From UBA4416 sp963422675 (GTDB taxonomy: Bacteria; Bacteroidota; Bacteroidia; B-17B0; Aurantibacillaceae), in contig CAXVYS010000024.1 of the NCBI GenBank assembly GCA_963422675.2, positions 868,001-932,000 of the forward strand: a DNA stretch of 64,000 nt. Reading direction: 5' to 3'. The notes beneath the pieces are model-generated. The model was not told the DNA's origin. It did no database searches and worked only from the letters and a program-made list of their open reading frames with translations. A program made the translations under genes and the position numbers. Below are positions 18,061 to 26,057 of the stretch, piece by piece; within the stretch, counting starts at the first letter, position 1; each line of letters opens with the position of its first letter.

Positions 18061-19632
18061 GTGACAGAGAAAACATCTCTATATAAATATAAACATGTCT
18101 TGATCCTTTTTGTCTTGGCTCTTAGCTCTTTTCCTCTCAAAGCACAATTCTATAATTTACCAAACGATTATTTTTTCAATACGTTTTCTCAGCGTCAGTT
18201 AGCGGAAATTGATTCTGAACAAATTCATTCATCTATACAACCTTACATCCCCTTTTTTAATAAGAAGTATGAGTTTGTAGGGGATACACACCGTATTTTT
18301 AAATATGTAAAAAATGATCTGCTCCTGGAAAAAGCTTTTTTCGATCATTTAATTCATATCACATCCAAAACAAATAAGTATGAATTTAAAGTGGATCCCC
18401 TCTTAAATATAGAATTAGGAAGAGCGTATTCCGATACAACAACGTATAAAAATACGTCTACCAATACTCGTGGGTTTATTGCCAGCGGTAGGATAGGGAA
18501 GGATTTTTATTTTGAAACCCTCTTCTCTGAAAACCAAAGCCAGTTTCCATATTATGTTTCTCATTTCAATAATCAAACCGGTGTTGTTCCCGGACAAGGA
18601 CGCTACAAAGTTTTTAAATCCACAGGGTATGATTATGCGTTTTCGTCGGGCTTTATTTCATACCAACCTTTTAAACGTTTAAATATTCAGCTTGGTCATG
18701 GCAAACAAAAAATAGGGAATGGTTATCGTTCCTTATTGTTAAGTGACAATGCATTTAATTATCCTTATATAAGGGTTACTTCAGAATGGTTTAAAGGAAG
18801 ACTTCAATACACCAATATTTATGCGGTGTTGATGAATCTTGAAACCGGTGGCGCTAAAACCCCTCCGTTTACAGAGCCATTATTTCAAAAGAAAGCGGTG
18901 TCGTTTCAATATTTAAGTTTTAATGTTACTAAAAGAATTAATGTAGGCTTGTTCCAGGGAATGGTATGGAATGCGGCAGACAGCATGAATCGACAACACC
19001 TGGAATGGCAGTATTTTAACCCTGTTATTTTTTCGAACCTTGGCTTTTATGGGTTGAATAATAAAAACAATATTGTTATCGGGGCAAATTTGAATGTAAA
19101 ACTAACGGATAGAATAAGTGTATACGGGCAATTTATGGGGGATGATTTTAGCCATACCTTCTCCAATGGAAATGCGTTTGGTTACCAGGCAGGCCTTAAA
19201 TATTTTAATGCGTTTAAAGTAAAAAACCTGATGTTGCAGGCAGAATATAATGATGTGGCTGAAGGGTCTTATAATAGTCCTTTTGGAACAACCTCTAACC
19301 AAAGTTTTTCGCATTACAATCAAAACCTGGCATATACCCCCGGTTATGGAAGAGAATTAGTGCTTTTGGCAGATTACAAAATTCAACGCATTTTTGTAAA
19401 CGCCAGGCTGAATTTGCAATATATGACCTTAAACAAGTATGCTTTATATAATAATACAATTTCAAGAGTACAATTAGGTTATACGATAAACCATGCATAC
19501 AATTTTAATGTATCTTTAGGATATAATTATAGGTATCAGAACTTTTTATCTTTCAGCGAATCCAGCAACAAAACATCCTTTTACACATTAAGCTTTAAGT
19601 CAAATTTATTTAACACTTATTACGATTTTTAA
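18061..19632 (+). CDS. Outer-membrane beta-barrel protein, Wzi/RemB-like (copy 1)
   Basis: A 523-residue protein with a signal peptide (HVLILFVLALSSFPLKAQ) and many short amphipathic strands ending in aromatic residues, ending in a C-terminal YYDF, all typical of an outer-membrane barrel. It shares the block QLGHGKQKIGNGYRSLLLSD with a paralogue two genes downstream. The pattern fits the Wzi capsule-assembly/RemB group, which holds surface polysaccharide or supports gliding; the exact role is inferred. GTG 18061 is used as start. It is followed 3 bp later by the WecA-like transferase, so cotranscription is very likely. Confidence 0.7.
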   Translation: MTEKTSLYKYKHVLILFVLALSSFPLKAQFYNLPNDYFFNTFSQRQLAEIDSEQIHSSIQPYIPFFNKKYEFVGDTHRIFKYVKNDLLLEKAFFDHLIHITSKTNKYEFKVDPLLNIELGRAYSDTTTYKNTSTNTRGFIASGRIGKDFYFETLFSENQSQFPYYVSHFNNQTGVVPGQGRYKVFKSTGYDYAFSSGFISYQPFKRLNIQLGHGKQKIGNGYRSLLLSDNAFNYPYIRVTSEWFKGRLQYTNIYAVLMNLETGGAKTPPFTEPLFQKKAVSFQYLSFNVTKRINVGLFQGMVWNAADSMNRQHLEWQYFNPVIFSNLGFYGLNNKNNIVIGANLNVKLTDRISVYGQFMGDDFSHTFSNGNAFGYQAGLKYFNAFKVKNLMLQAEYNDVAEGSYNSPFGTTSNQSFSHYNQNLAYTPGYGRELVLLADYKIQRIFVNARLNLQYMTLNKYALYNNTISRVQLGYTINHAYNFNVSLGYNYRYQNFLSFSESSNKTSFYTLSFKSNLFNTYYDF

Positions 19633-19635
19633 AAA

Positions 19636-20724
19636 ATGGTTCTATTAATATTAGTATTTATCACAGCGTTTGCGGTAGTTTTGTACTGTACACCGGCACT
19701 CATTAAAGTAGCTGTTTTAAAACGGCTCATTGATATGCCAACCGAAGACAGGAAGGTTCATAAACGCGCTGTTCCTACAATTGGCGGTATTATTATTTAT
19801 GCAGCAACTCTTTTCTCGTTTTCTTTATGGTATAATATTGATGATCTGCATGATTATGGGCAGATCTATGAATCGGTAAAAGAGTTTAAGATTTTGGTGG
19901 CAACCAGCCTGGTACTTTTTTTTGTTGGTGTTAAAGACGATATTATTGGTACTTCACCTGTAAAAAAATTGTTTGCCAATATTTTAGTTGGGTTGATATT
20001 AGTGTTAATGGGGGATATAAGGATTACCGGCCTGCATGGTATATTTGGTGTAAATGAGATCCCTAACTGGGGAAGTGTATTTTTATCATTGTTTACCTAC
20101 ATTGTGGTGGTTAACGCCATGAATTTAATTGACGGGATTGATGGATTGGCCGCAGGAGTGGGCTTTATCGCCTCATCCGTTTTTGGGACCTGGTTTGTTT
20201 TTGCCAACGAATATGCTTTAGCTTCTTTATCTTTTTCTTTATCGGGTGCCTTGTTAGGCTTTTTAATTTTCAATTTTTCGCCTGCTAAAATATTTATGGG
20301 AGATAGCGGCTCGCTGATTATAGGAATGTTTATTTGTGTATTGAGTATTAAACTAATCGAATACCCTTTAGTGCGTTTAGACGATTTTTGGGTGCACGTT
20401 TCCAAACCCATTGTTGTTATTGCGGCATTATGTTATCCTTTGGCCGATACCCTCAGGATATTTATTATAAGGGCTGCTAAGGGGCAGTCTCCTTTTGCTG
20501 CCGATAGAAACCACCTTCATCACCGTTTGTTGGATTGCGGCTACAGCCATGTTAAAACCGTTATTATTATTTATGCGTTTAGTCTTATAACGGTAGCGGT
20601 GTCTCTTTTAAGCTATTTTATAAACCCGAGCTTATCGTTGTTTACGGTTGTTGGCTGTTGTGTTTTATTTATATTATTTGTGCATTTTTCGTACAAGACA
20701 GCGCAAAAAAAGCAATCTATTTAA
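19636..20724 (+). CDS. WecA/MraY-family undecaprenyl-phosphate sugar-1-phosphate transferase
   Basis: An integral membrane enzyme that starts a glycan by moving a sugar-1-phosphate (commonly GlcNAc-1-P) from a UDP-sugar to undecaprenyl phosphate. The 362-residue protein has about ten membrane helices and the family motifs: HKRAVPTIGG, NAMNLIDGIDGLAAG with the catalytic Asp residues, the metal loop FMGDSGSL and the cytosolic HLHHRLL. It is WecA/TagO-like rather than MraY itself, since it lies in a polysaccharide cluster rather than with mur genes. Its exact sugar cannot be read from the sequence. It is tightly packed between two Wzi-like genes. Confidence 0.88.
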   Translation: MVLLILVFITAFAVVLYCTPALIKVAVLKRLIDMPTEDRKVHKRAVPTIGGIIIYAATLFSFSLWYNIDDLHDYGQIYESVKEFKILVATSLVLFFVGVKDDIIGTSPVKKLFANILVGLILVLMGDIRITGLHGIFGVNEIPNWGSVFLSLFTYIVVVNAMNLIDGIDGLAAGVGFIASSVFGTWFVFANEYALASLSFSLSGALLGFLIFNFSPAKIFMGDSGSLIIGMFICVLSIKLIEYPLVRLDDFWVHVSKPIVVIAALCYPLADTLRIFIIRAAKGQSPFAADRNHLHHRLLDCGYSHVKTVIIIYAFSLITVAVSLLSYFINPSLSLFTVVGCCVLFILFVHFSYKTAQKKQSI

Positions 20725-20732
20725 CGCAATTT

Positions 20733-22346
20733 TTGAATACAGTTAAACATACTTATTGCAGATTCATTCTTTGTTTTATACTTATGCTCTCCTGTGCCAT
20801 GTGTTTTTCGCAAAACGATCCACAGGCTCAAAATGTATTTATTAACCAGGAAACCCAGCAAAGTATAGATGCCTGGGATATTAAATATCCTTCACTCGAA
20901 TTTCATTCAGGATTCAGACCTTATTTAAGTTCAACCCTGGAAAATTTTTCGGATACGGCAGTGGGCTTTTCTCATTATCCTATAAAAAATTTCTTCTTAA
21001 GTAAAACATTTAATGAAGGGCCGCAAAAGCACAATCAATATAACGTTCAGGTATTGCCTGTTATTGATTTGCAGGGAGGGTATGATATGGTTTCTTCGAA
21101 ATTTGTTTCAGAAACATTTGGCGGCGCTCAGGCTAAACTTAACATTAATAATGATTTTACCTTTGCATTAACGGCTATTGGTGGTAGAGTAAGTTATCCG
21201 GGCTTTATTGATACCACAGTTCATACAACCCGGTTAATTCCCGGTTTAGGAAGAGCCTATAAAAACAGCGACGGGAGTTATAACTTCTCAAACATTACAG
21301 GTTATGTGTCTTATAGCCCTAATAAAGTATTTAATTTTCAATTGGGTAAAGACAAACATTTTATCGGTGATGGATACCGCTCGCTGTTGTTATCTGATTT
21401 TTCGAATAGTAATCCTTATTTTGGAATCAATGCCAATATCTGGCGAATACAGTATAATGTATGGTATTCCTGGATGCAGGATTTTTCGAGGTACGACGGT
21501 TCGCAGAAAAGTTTGCAAAATAAATACGGAACATTTCATTACCTGAGCTTTAATGCCATGAAAGGATTAAATATTTCTTTTTTTGAAAACGTAGTTTGGC
21601 AGGGAACCGATACAAACCGTGTCAGAACATTTGATGTTAATTATTTGAATCCAATTGTGTTTTACCGTCCGCAGGAATATTCGGTTGGTTCGCCCGATAA
21701 CTCTATGATGGGCCTTAACCTGAGTGCCAAGCTCTTTGGCGGGCTAAAGCTGTACGCCCAGGCAGTAGCCGACGAATTTTATTTTAAGGAGATAAAGGCC
21801 CATAAGGGTTGGTGGGCCAATAAACAGGGCTGGCAATTTGGCGCCAAGTATATCAATGCTTTTAAAGTAAAAGGATTAACACTTCAGACAGAATACAACG
21901 AAGTTCGTCCTTATACATATTCTCACGGAAGTGTACAGCAAAATTATGCCAATTACGGGCAGGCTCTGGCACATCCATTTGGAGCAAACTTTAAAGAAGG
22001 CCTTGCGTTTGTGAGTTACCGGTCGAACCGCTGGATGCTTAGTTTCCAGGGACTTTATGCTATTATCGGAATGGATACATTGGGATCGAACCTCGGACAA
22101 AATATTTTTTTAAGTTACACCACGCGTCCCTACGATTACGGACATAAAACCACGCAAGGCAATAAAAGAACCCTGATGCAGAGTGATATTAAGTTTACGT
22201 ATTATGTGTTACCGCAAATAAATTTAAGGGTTGAGGTAGGATATATTCAACGAAGTATAAAAGACGAATTGGGGTATGAATTACAAGCGCCTTATATTTA
22301 TTTAGGGATAAAAACCAGTATTCATCAGTTCTACAGAGATTATTAA
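20733..22346 (+). CDS. Outer-membrane beta-barrel protein, Wzi/RemB-like (copy 2)
   Basis: A paralogue of the 18.1-19.6 kb gene. It shares the central block FNFQLGKDKHFIGDGYRSLL and the same strand-rich, aromatic-rich barrel pattern. The open frame begins inside the upstream transferase gene without a fitting signal peptide. TTG at 20733, nine bases after that gene ends, gives 537 residues with a good signal peptide (CRFILCFILMLSCAMCFSQ), so it is preferred, with some doubt. The role is inferred as surface-polysaccharide anchoring or gliding support. The gene ends 13 bp before a convergent gene. Confidence 0.68.
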   Translation: MNTVKHTYCRFILCFILMLSCAMCFSQNDPQAQNVFINQETQQSIDAWDIKYPSLEFHSGFRPYLSSTLENFSDTAVGFSHYPIKNFFLSKTFNEGPQKHNQYNVQVLPVIDLQGGYDMVSSKFVSETFGGAQAKLNINNDFTFALTAIGGRVSYPGFIDTTVHTTRLIPGLGRAYKNSDGSYNFSNITGYVSYSPNKVFNFQLGKDKHFIGDGYRSLLLSDFSNSNPYFGINANIWRIQYNVWYSWMQDFSRYDGSQKSLQNKYGTFHYLSFNAMKGLNISFFENVVWQGTDTNRVRTFDVNYLNPIVFYRPQEYSVGSPDNSMMGLNLSAKLFGGLKLYAQAVADEFYFKEIKAHKGWWANKQGWQFGAKYINAFKVKGLTLQTEYNEVRPYTYSHGSVQQNYANYGQALAHPFGANFKEGLAFVSYRSNRWMLSFQGLYAIIGMDTLGSNLGQNIFLSYTTRPYDYGHKTTQGNKRTLMQSDIKFTYYVLPQINLRVEVGYIQRSIKDELGYELQAPYIYLGIKTSIHQFYRDY

Positions 22347-22358
22347 CGGATGCGGAAT

Positions 22359-22823
22359 TTATTTTCCAAACAGATCTTCCACCACTTTGGTACGATAAGT
22401 GAAAACTCCTTCTATGCGTTTTTTGATAAATAAGCGATGGGCTATGGTTCCTAAAAAACCAAAAGGTAAAACATAATTTACTTCGTCGTGCATGGTTACG
22501 CCCTTTGAGGTGGAGGTAAAGGTATGTTTATGATGCCATAGTTTATAAGGACCAAAGCGTTGTTCGTCAATAAAATAATGCCCTTCTTTTATGTGGGTTA
22601 TTTCTGTCATCCATTTTACGCGAACACCAAAAACAGGTGTCAGGGTATAAGTAATGATTTGCCCGGCATACATGGATTCTCCGTCTTTTTTATCGGAGGT
22701 CACTACAAAATTCATACTGGAAGGTGTTATTTTTTGCAGGTTGTTTGGTGAAGAAAAAAAGTCCCATGCTTCTTTTAAAGAAATTGGCAAATGTTGCGTG
22801 CTTTTAATAGAATAAAATCGCAT
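22359..22823 (-). CDS. SRPBCC-fold ligand-binding protein
   Basis: A 154-residue protein of the SRPBCC/START-like superfamily, which forms a helix-grip fold round a hydrophobic pocket. The N-terminal pattern SLKEAWDFFSSPNNLQKITP and the C-terminal segment AHRLFIKKRIEGVFTYR are typical of the group annotated as polyketide-cyclase-like or ligand-binding proteins in Bacteroidota. No ligand or reaction can be named. It is cytoplasmic by sequence. It is divergent from the CoA pyrophosphatase gene, with about 40 bp between starts. Confidence 0.75.
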   Translation of the reverse strand: MRFYSIKSTQHLPISLKEAWDFFSSPNNLQKITPSSMNFVVTSDKKDGESMYAGQIITYTLTPVFGVRVKWMTEITHIKEGHYFIDEQRFGPYKLWHHKHTFTSTSKGVTMHDEVNYVLPFGFLGTIAHRLFIKKRIEGVFTYRTKVVEDLFGK

Positions 22824-22862
22824 AAGTTATATCTTTACAGTAAAAATAAATAAAGGAGAGCA

Positions 22863-23498
22863 ATGTTCGCGGAATTTATTACGAATTTAAAAATAAAATT
22901 AGCTTTACCACTTCCGGGGCCTGATGCCCAGTTTGAAATGGCGCATATTAAGCGTGAGAAAGTTATTGAAACCTCACAGGAAGCTCTTCATTACAGGCCG
23001 AGTGCAGTGCTGATCTTATTATATCCAAATGAATTGAATGAAACCATTGTGTTGTTAATTGAACGCGTTACTTACAACGGACATCACAGTGGACAAATAG
23101 CTTTACCCGGGGGAAAAGCGGAAGCAAGCGACAGGGATCTTTCTGAGACAGCTTTGCGCGAATTTTTTGAAGAAACAGGCAGTAATGCAACCCCTGAAAT
23201 TATAGGAAAATTAACCCCTGTATATATTCCTGTAAGTAAATTTATGGTGCAACCCTTTGTGGGCTATTTAAACAGCCGCCCCGATTTTAAGATTGATACA
23301 CGCGAAGTGCAACAGCTGATAGAATGGCCTTTTGCTAATCTGATGTTGCCTGAAACCATTAAGCAAACTACCGTAGAACCCATGCCGGGTTTCAAGTTGA
23401 GCACACCTTATTTTGATATAGAGGAAAAAGTGTTGTGGGGCGCTACGGCAATGATGATGAACGAATTAAAATGGGTCATAAACAGGGAGATTGTTTAA
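22863..23498 (+). CDS. Nudix CoA pyrophosphatase
   Basis: A 211-residue Nudix hydrolase predicted to split CoA or acyl-CoA into phosphopantetheine and 3',5'-ADP. The Nudix box is GGKAEASDRD followed by ALREFFEETG, and the preceding ERVTYNGHHSGQIALPGGK is the UPF0035 motif specific to the CoA pyrophosphatase branch (NudL/YeaB type). The length fits. A TATCTTTAC at 22830-22838 may be the -7 box. The next gene on the same strand begins about 70 bp later with its own promoter-like sequence. Confidence 0.85.
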   Translation: MFAEFITNLKIKLALPLPGPDAQFEMAHIKREKVIETSQEALHYRPSAVLILLYPNELNETIVLLIERVTYNGHHSGQIALPGGKAEASDRDLSETALREFFEETGSNATPEIIGKLTPVYIPVSKFMVQPFVGYLNSRPDFKIDTREVQQLIEWPFANLMLPETIKQTTVEPMPGFKLSTPYFDIEEKVLWGATAMMMNELKWVINREIV

Positions 23499-23520
23499 GG
23501 GGCTCAAATAGAGTTTATAC

Positions 23521-23551
23521 TTTGCCATCATTTTTAAATTAATATCTTTAC
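23521..23551 (+). promoter_or_regulatory. Putative promoter of the methyltransferase-glycosyltransferase gene
   Basis: TTTG at 23521-23524, an 18-nt spacer and TATCTTTAC at 23543-23551, 20 nt before the TTG start codon. Spacing fits the Bacteroidota -33/-7 pattern; the last base of the -7 box departs from consensus. Confidence 0.4.
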
Positions 23552-23571
23552 ACCTCTTTAAAATTACATTT

Positions 23572-24990
23572 TTGCAAAACATTAAAGCATATTTTGATAC
23601 ACTGGCTTCTCAACGGAAAGGCCGTGGCATTACCAATTATTATTGGAAAGAAATAACCAATTACTGTAACTATTTTTCTCATGAAGATAGCTCTGTTCTT
23701 GAAATAGGCTGTGGCAGCGGTGATCTGTTGGCAGGAATTGCGGGAAGTAAAAAAACCGGAATTGATTTCAGTAGCGGACAAATCGAATGGGCTAAGGAAA
23801 AATATAAAGACCGGAATATAGAATTCCTGGTAATGGATGCTACTGATATTACGTTAACGCAAACCTATGATTTTATTGTACTAAGCAATGTCATTGGTTT
23901 TGCAGATGATATACAGGCTGTATTTGAACAGGCAAAAAAAGTATCGCATGCCAATACAAAGATCATCGTTCAGTATTACAACTCTTTGTGGGAACCTGCC
24001 TTAAAGTTTGCAGAAGTATTAGGATTAAAAACAAAAACACCTACACAAAACTGGTTAAACTCGAAAGACGTTAATAATTTATTATTTGTTTCGGGGTTTG
24101 ATGTATACAGAAATTCGAAACGGTTTATTTTTCCGTTTTATATTCCTTTGCTTTCCAAATTTTTTAATTTGTTTCTTGCTAAATTTCCCTTTTTCAGATT
24201 CTTTAGTTTAAATACGTACTCTTTCGCAAAACCTTTACCATCAAGCAAAGAAGAAGATTATAAAACCAAATACTCAACAACCGTTGTGATACCGGCACGT
24301 AACGAAAGCGGGAATATTGAAAATGCGATTACCCGTTTACCTAAATTTGGGAAGCATGTAGAAATCATTTTTATTGAAGGAAACAGCACGGACGATACCT
24401 GGCAGAAAATTCAGGAGATTCAGAAAAAATATGCCGCAACACACGATATAAAAATCGGTCAGCAAAAAGGAAAAGGAAAAGCAGATGCCGTGCGCGAAGG
24501 CTACAAAATAGCTACCGGAGATATTTTAATGATCCTGGATGCTGATTTAACGGTTCCGCCGGAGGACATTCCTAAATTTTACGATGCCATTGCAGGAAGC
24601 AAAGGTGATTTTATAAATGGAACACGTCTTGTATATCCGATGGATAAAGAAGCCATGCGCTTTTTAAATTACCTGGGGAATCATTTTTTTAGCTGGGCAT
24701 TTACCTGGTTGCTTGAACAACGCTTTAAAGACACCTTATGCGGAACGAAAGTGATGTTTAGGGAAGATTATATTAAACTGACCAAGAACAGAAAATATTT
24801 TGGAGAGTTTGACCCTTTTGGTGATTTCGACTTATTATTTGGCGCACATAAACTGAATTTAAAAATTGTGGAGGTTCCTATCCGTTACAGAGAACGAACC
24901 TATGGAAGCACTAATATTTCGCGCTTTAAACATGGTTTGATCCTGCTACGCATGTGCGCTTTCGCCAGCAGAAAATGTAAGTTTATATAA
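23572..24990 (+). CDS. Methyltransferase-glycosyltransferase 2 fusion protein
   Basis: A 472-residue two-domain protein. Residues 1-170 are a class I SAM-dependent methyltransferase (EIGCGSGDLLAGI as motif I, then FLVMDATDI and FIVLSNVIGF). A short hydrophobic link follows. From about residue 237 there is a family 2 glycosyltransferase of the dolichyl-phosphate-mannose-synthase type, with VIPARNESGN, a DAD metal motif near residue 322, and a CGTKVMF segment. Such proteins may glycosylate a polyprenyl phosphate, with the methyltransferase acting on the same or a linked substrate; this is inference. TTG 23572 is the only suitable start after the upstream promoter-like box. Confidence 0.85.
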   Translation: MQNIKAYFDTLASQRKGRGITNYYWKEITNYCNYFSHEDSSVLEIGCGSGDLLAGIAGSKKTGIDFSSGQIEWAKEKYKDRNIEFLVMDATDITLTQTYDFIVLSNVIGFADDIQAVFEQAKKVSHANTKIIVQYYNSLWEPALKFAEVLGLKTKTPTQNWLNSKDVNNLLFVSGFDVYRNSKRFIFPFYIPLLSKFFNLFLAKFPFFRFFSLNTYSFAKPLPSSKEEDYKTKYSTTVVIPARNESGNIENAITRLPKFGKHVEIIFIEGNSTDDTWQKIQEIQKKYAATHDIKIGQQKGKGKADAVREGYKIATGDILMILDADLTVPPEDIPKFYDAIAGSKGDFINGTRLVYPMDKEAMRFLNYLGNHFFSWAFTWLLEQRFKDTLCGTKVMFREDYIKLTKNRKYFGEFDPFGDFDLLFGAHKLNLKIVEVPIRYRERTYGSTNISRFKHGLILLRMCAFASRKCKFI

Positions 24991-25014
24991 CACATTTGTT
25001 AATTTGGTGAATGA

Positions 25015-25043
25015 TTGAATCAGAGATTTTCTTTGTAACTTTG
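25015..25043 (+). promoter_or_regulatory. Bacteroidota-type promoter of the 156-residue conserved gene
   Basis: TTG at 25015-25017, an 18-nt spacer and TAACTTTG at 25036-25043, which matches TAnnTTTG exactly. The ATG lies 54 nt further on at 25098. Confidence 0.55.
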
Positions 25044-25097
25044 CAGAGAGAAAGTTAATTCTCTATCTCACATACACTCAATAATTCTATCATTCTC

Positions 25098-25568
25098 ATG
25101 GAACGCATTTGGATATATACTATCAGTAAACCTTTGTCGGAAGAACAGTTAACCGAATTTAAAAACCGTTGTCAAAATTTTGTAAGTACCTGGACAGCCC
25201 ACGACGTAAGCCTGGATGCTTCTTTTGAGATATACAGGAACCGCTTGGTTATTTTTAAAGTGGACGAAGCCAATTATAATGCAAGTGGCTGTAGTATTGA
25301 TAAGCAAGTGCGTTTAGTGAAAGAACTGGAACAGGCTTTTTCCATAGAATTATTAAACCGGTTGCTGGTTGCTTATGAAGCAGCCGATGAAGTGGTGGTA
25401 ACAAAGCAAGCACAGATTGAGGAGCTTTTAAAAGAAGGAGTAATTAACGAAAACACCTTGGTGTTTGATAATACGATCTCTCAATCTATTGATTTAGCGG
25501 GTAACTGGAAGCGACCGTTAAAAGACACCTATCTCTCCAAATACCTGGTTTCAACAAACGTTTCGTAA
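25098..25568 (+). CDS. Conserved Bacteroidota protein of unknown function
   Basis: A 156-residue soluble protein. It resembles a family widely mislabelled 'ABC transporter ATPase' in Bacteroidota genomes, with RIWIY near the N-terminus, a WTAHDVSLDASFEI segment and an ASGCSIDKQV motif. There is no Walker A, signature or Walker B motif, so it is not an ATPase. No signal peptide or membrane segment is seen. The conserved Cys in ASGCSID is the most striking residue. The stop codon abuts the ATG of the next lipoprotein gene, so the two are cotranscribed. Confidence 0.7.
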   Translation: MERIWIYTISKPLSEEQLTEFKNRCQNFVSTWTAHDVSLDASFEIYRNRLVIFKVDEANYNASGCSIDKQVRLVKELEQAFSIELLNRLLVAYEAADEVVVTKQAQIEELLKEGVINENTLVFDNTISQSIDLAGNWKRPLKDTYLSKYLVSTNVS

Positions 25569-26057
25569 ATGAAGAACCGCATTGCCCTCATCGTTTTTTG
25601 TGCTGTAGCAATGCTAAGTGTTTTTTATTCCTGTACAAAAGATAAAGGCAGTAATCCTTTGCTGGCTTATAATGATAAAGCCTTATACGATAGCTGTAAA
25701 AATATTCCCGTGTTTTTATATTATAAAAATGATCCGTCGCTCGTTTATTCCGGTGTACATGGGCCACACGGGGCTTTTAAATTAAGATTTAATAAACGGG
25801 CTTATGCTGCCTTAACCGATAACGGAAAACTACCGGCTAACCAAACATTCCCGAACGGCTCTATGATCGTAAAAGATATTCAAAGCAGTGGCCGTTATGC
25901 GCTCATGTATAAAAAAAGCGGCTCATGGTTATGGGCAGAAATTAATTCAGATGGTACCGTTGCATTTAGTGCTGCCAGTGATCCGGCAGCAGCCTGCATA
26001 AGCTGCCACAGCCAAAGCGGGCAAAGAGACCTGGTAGTTAGCTTTAATTTTTATTGA
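25569..26057 (+). CDS. P460-like c-type cytochrome lipoprotein
   Basis: A 162-residue exported lipoprotein: the N-terminus is hydrophobic and ends in a lipobox-like VFYSC. The C-terminus has a single haem c motif, CISCH, followed by SQSGQRDLVVSF. That, with FPNGSMIVKDIQ and LWAEINSDGTV before it, is the pattern of the cytochrome P460 domain, whose known members oxidise hydroxylamine or detoxify nitrogen oxides. Whether this one has the Lys-haem crosslink or that activity cannot be told. It starts immediately after the upstream gene. Its last 14 bp overlap the end of the convergent amidohydrolase gene. Confidence 0.7.
   Translation: MKNRIALIVFCAVAMLSVFYSCTKDKGSNPLLAYNDKALYDSCKNIPVFLYYKNDPSLVYSGVHGPHGAFKLRFNKRAYAALTDNGKLPANQTFPNGSMIVKDIQSSGRYALMYKKSGSWLWAEINSDGTVAFSAASDPAAACISCHSQSGQRDLVVSFNFY

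Noticed and set aside
20658..20732. Upstream start of Wzi-like copy 2 inside the transferase gene
   Set aside because: The longer start overlaps the transferase by 67 bp and puts 25 residues before the signal peptide; TTG 20733 is a better fit.
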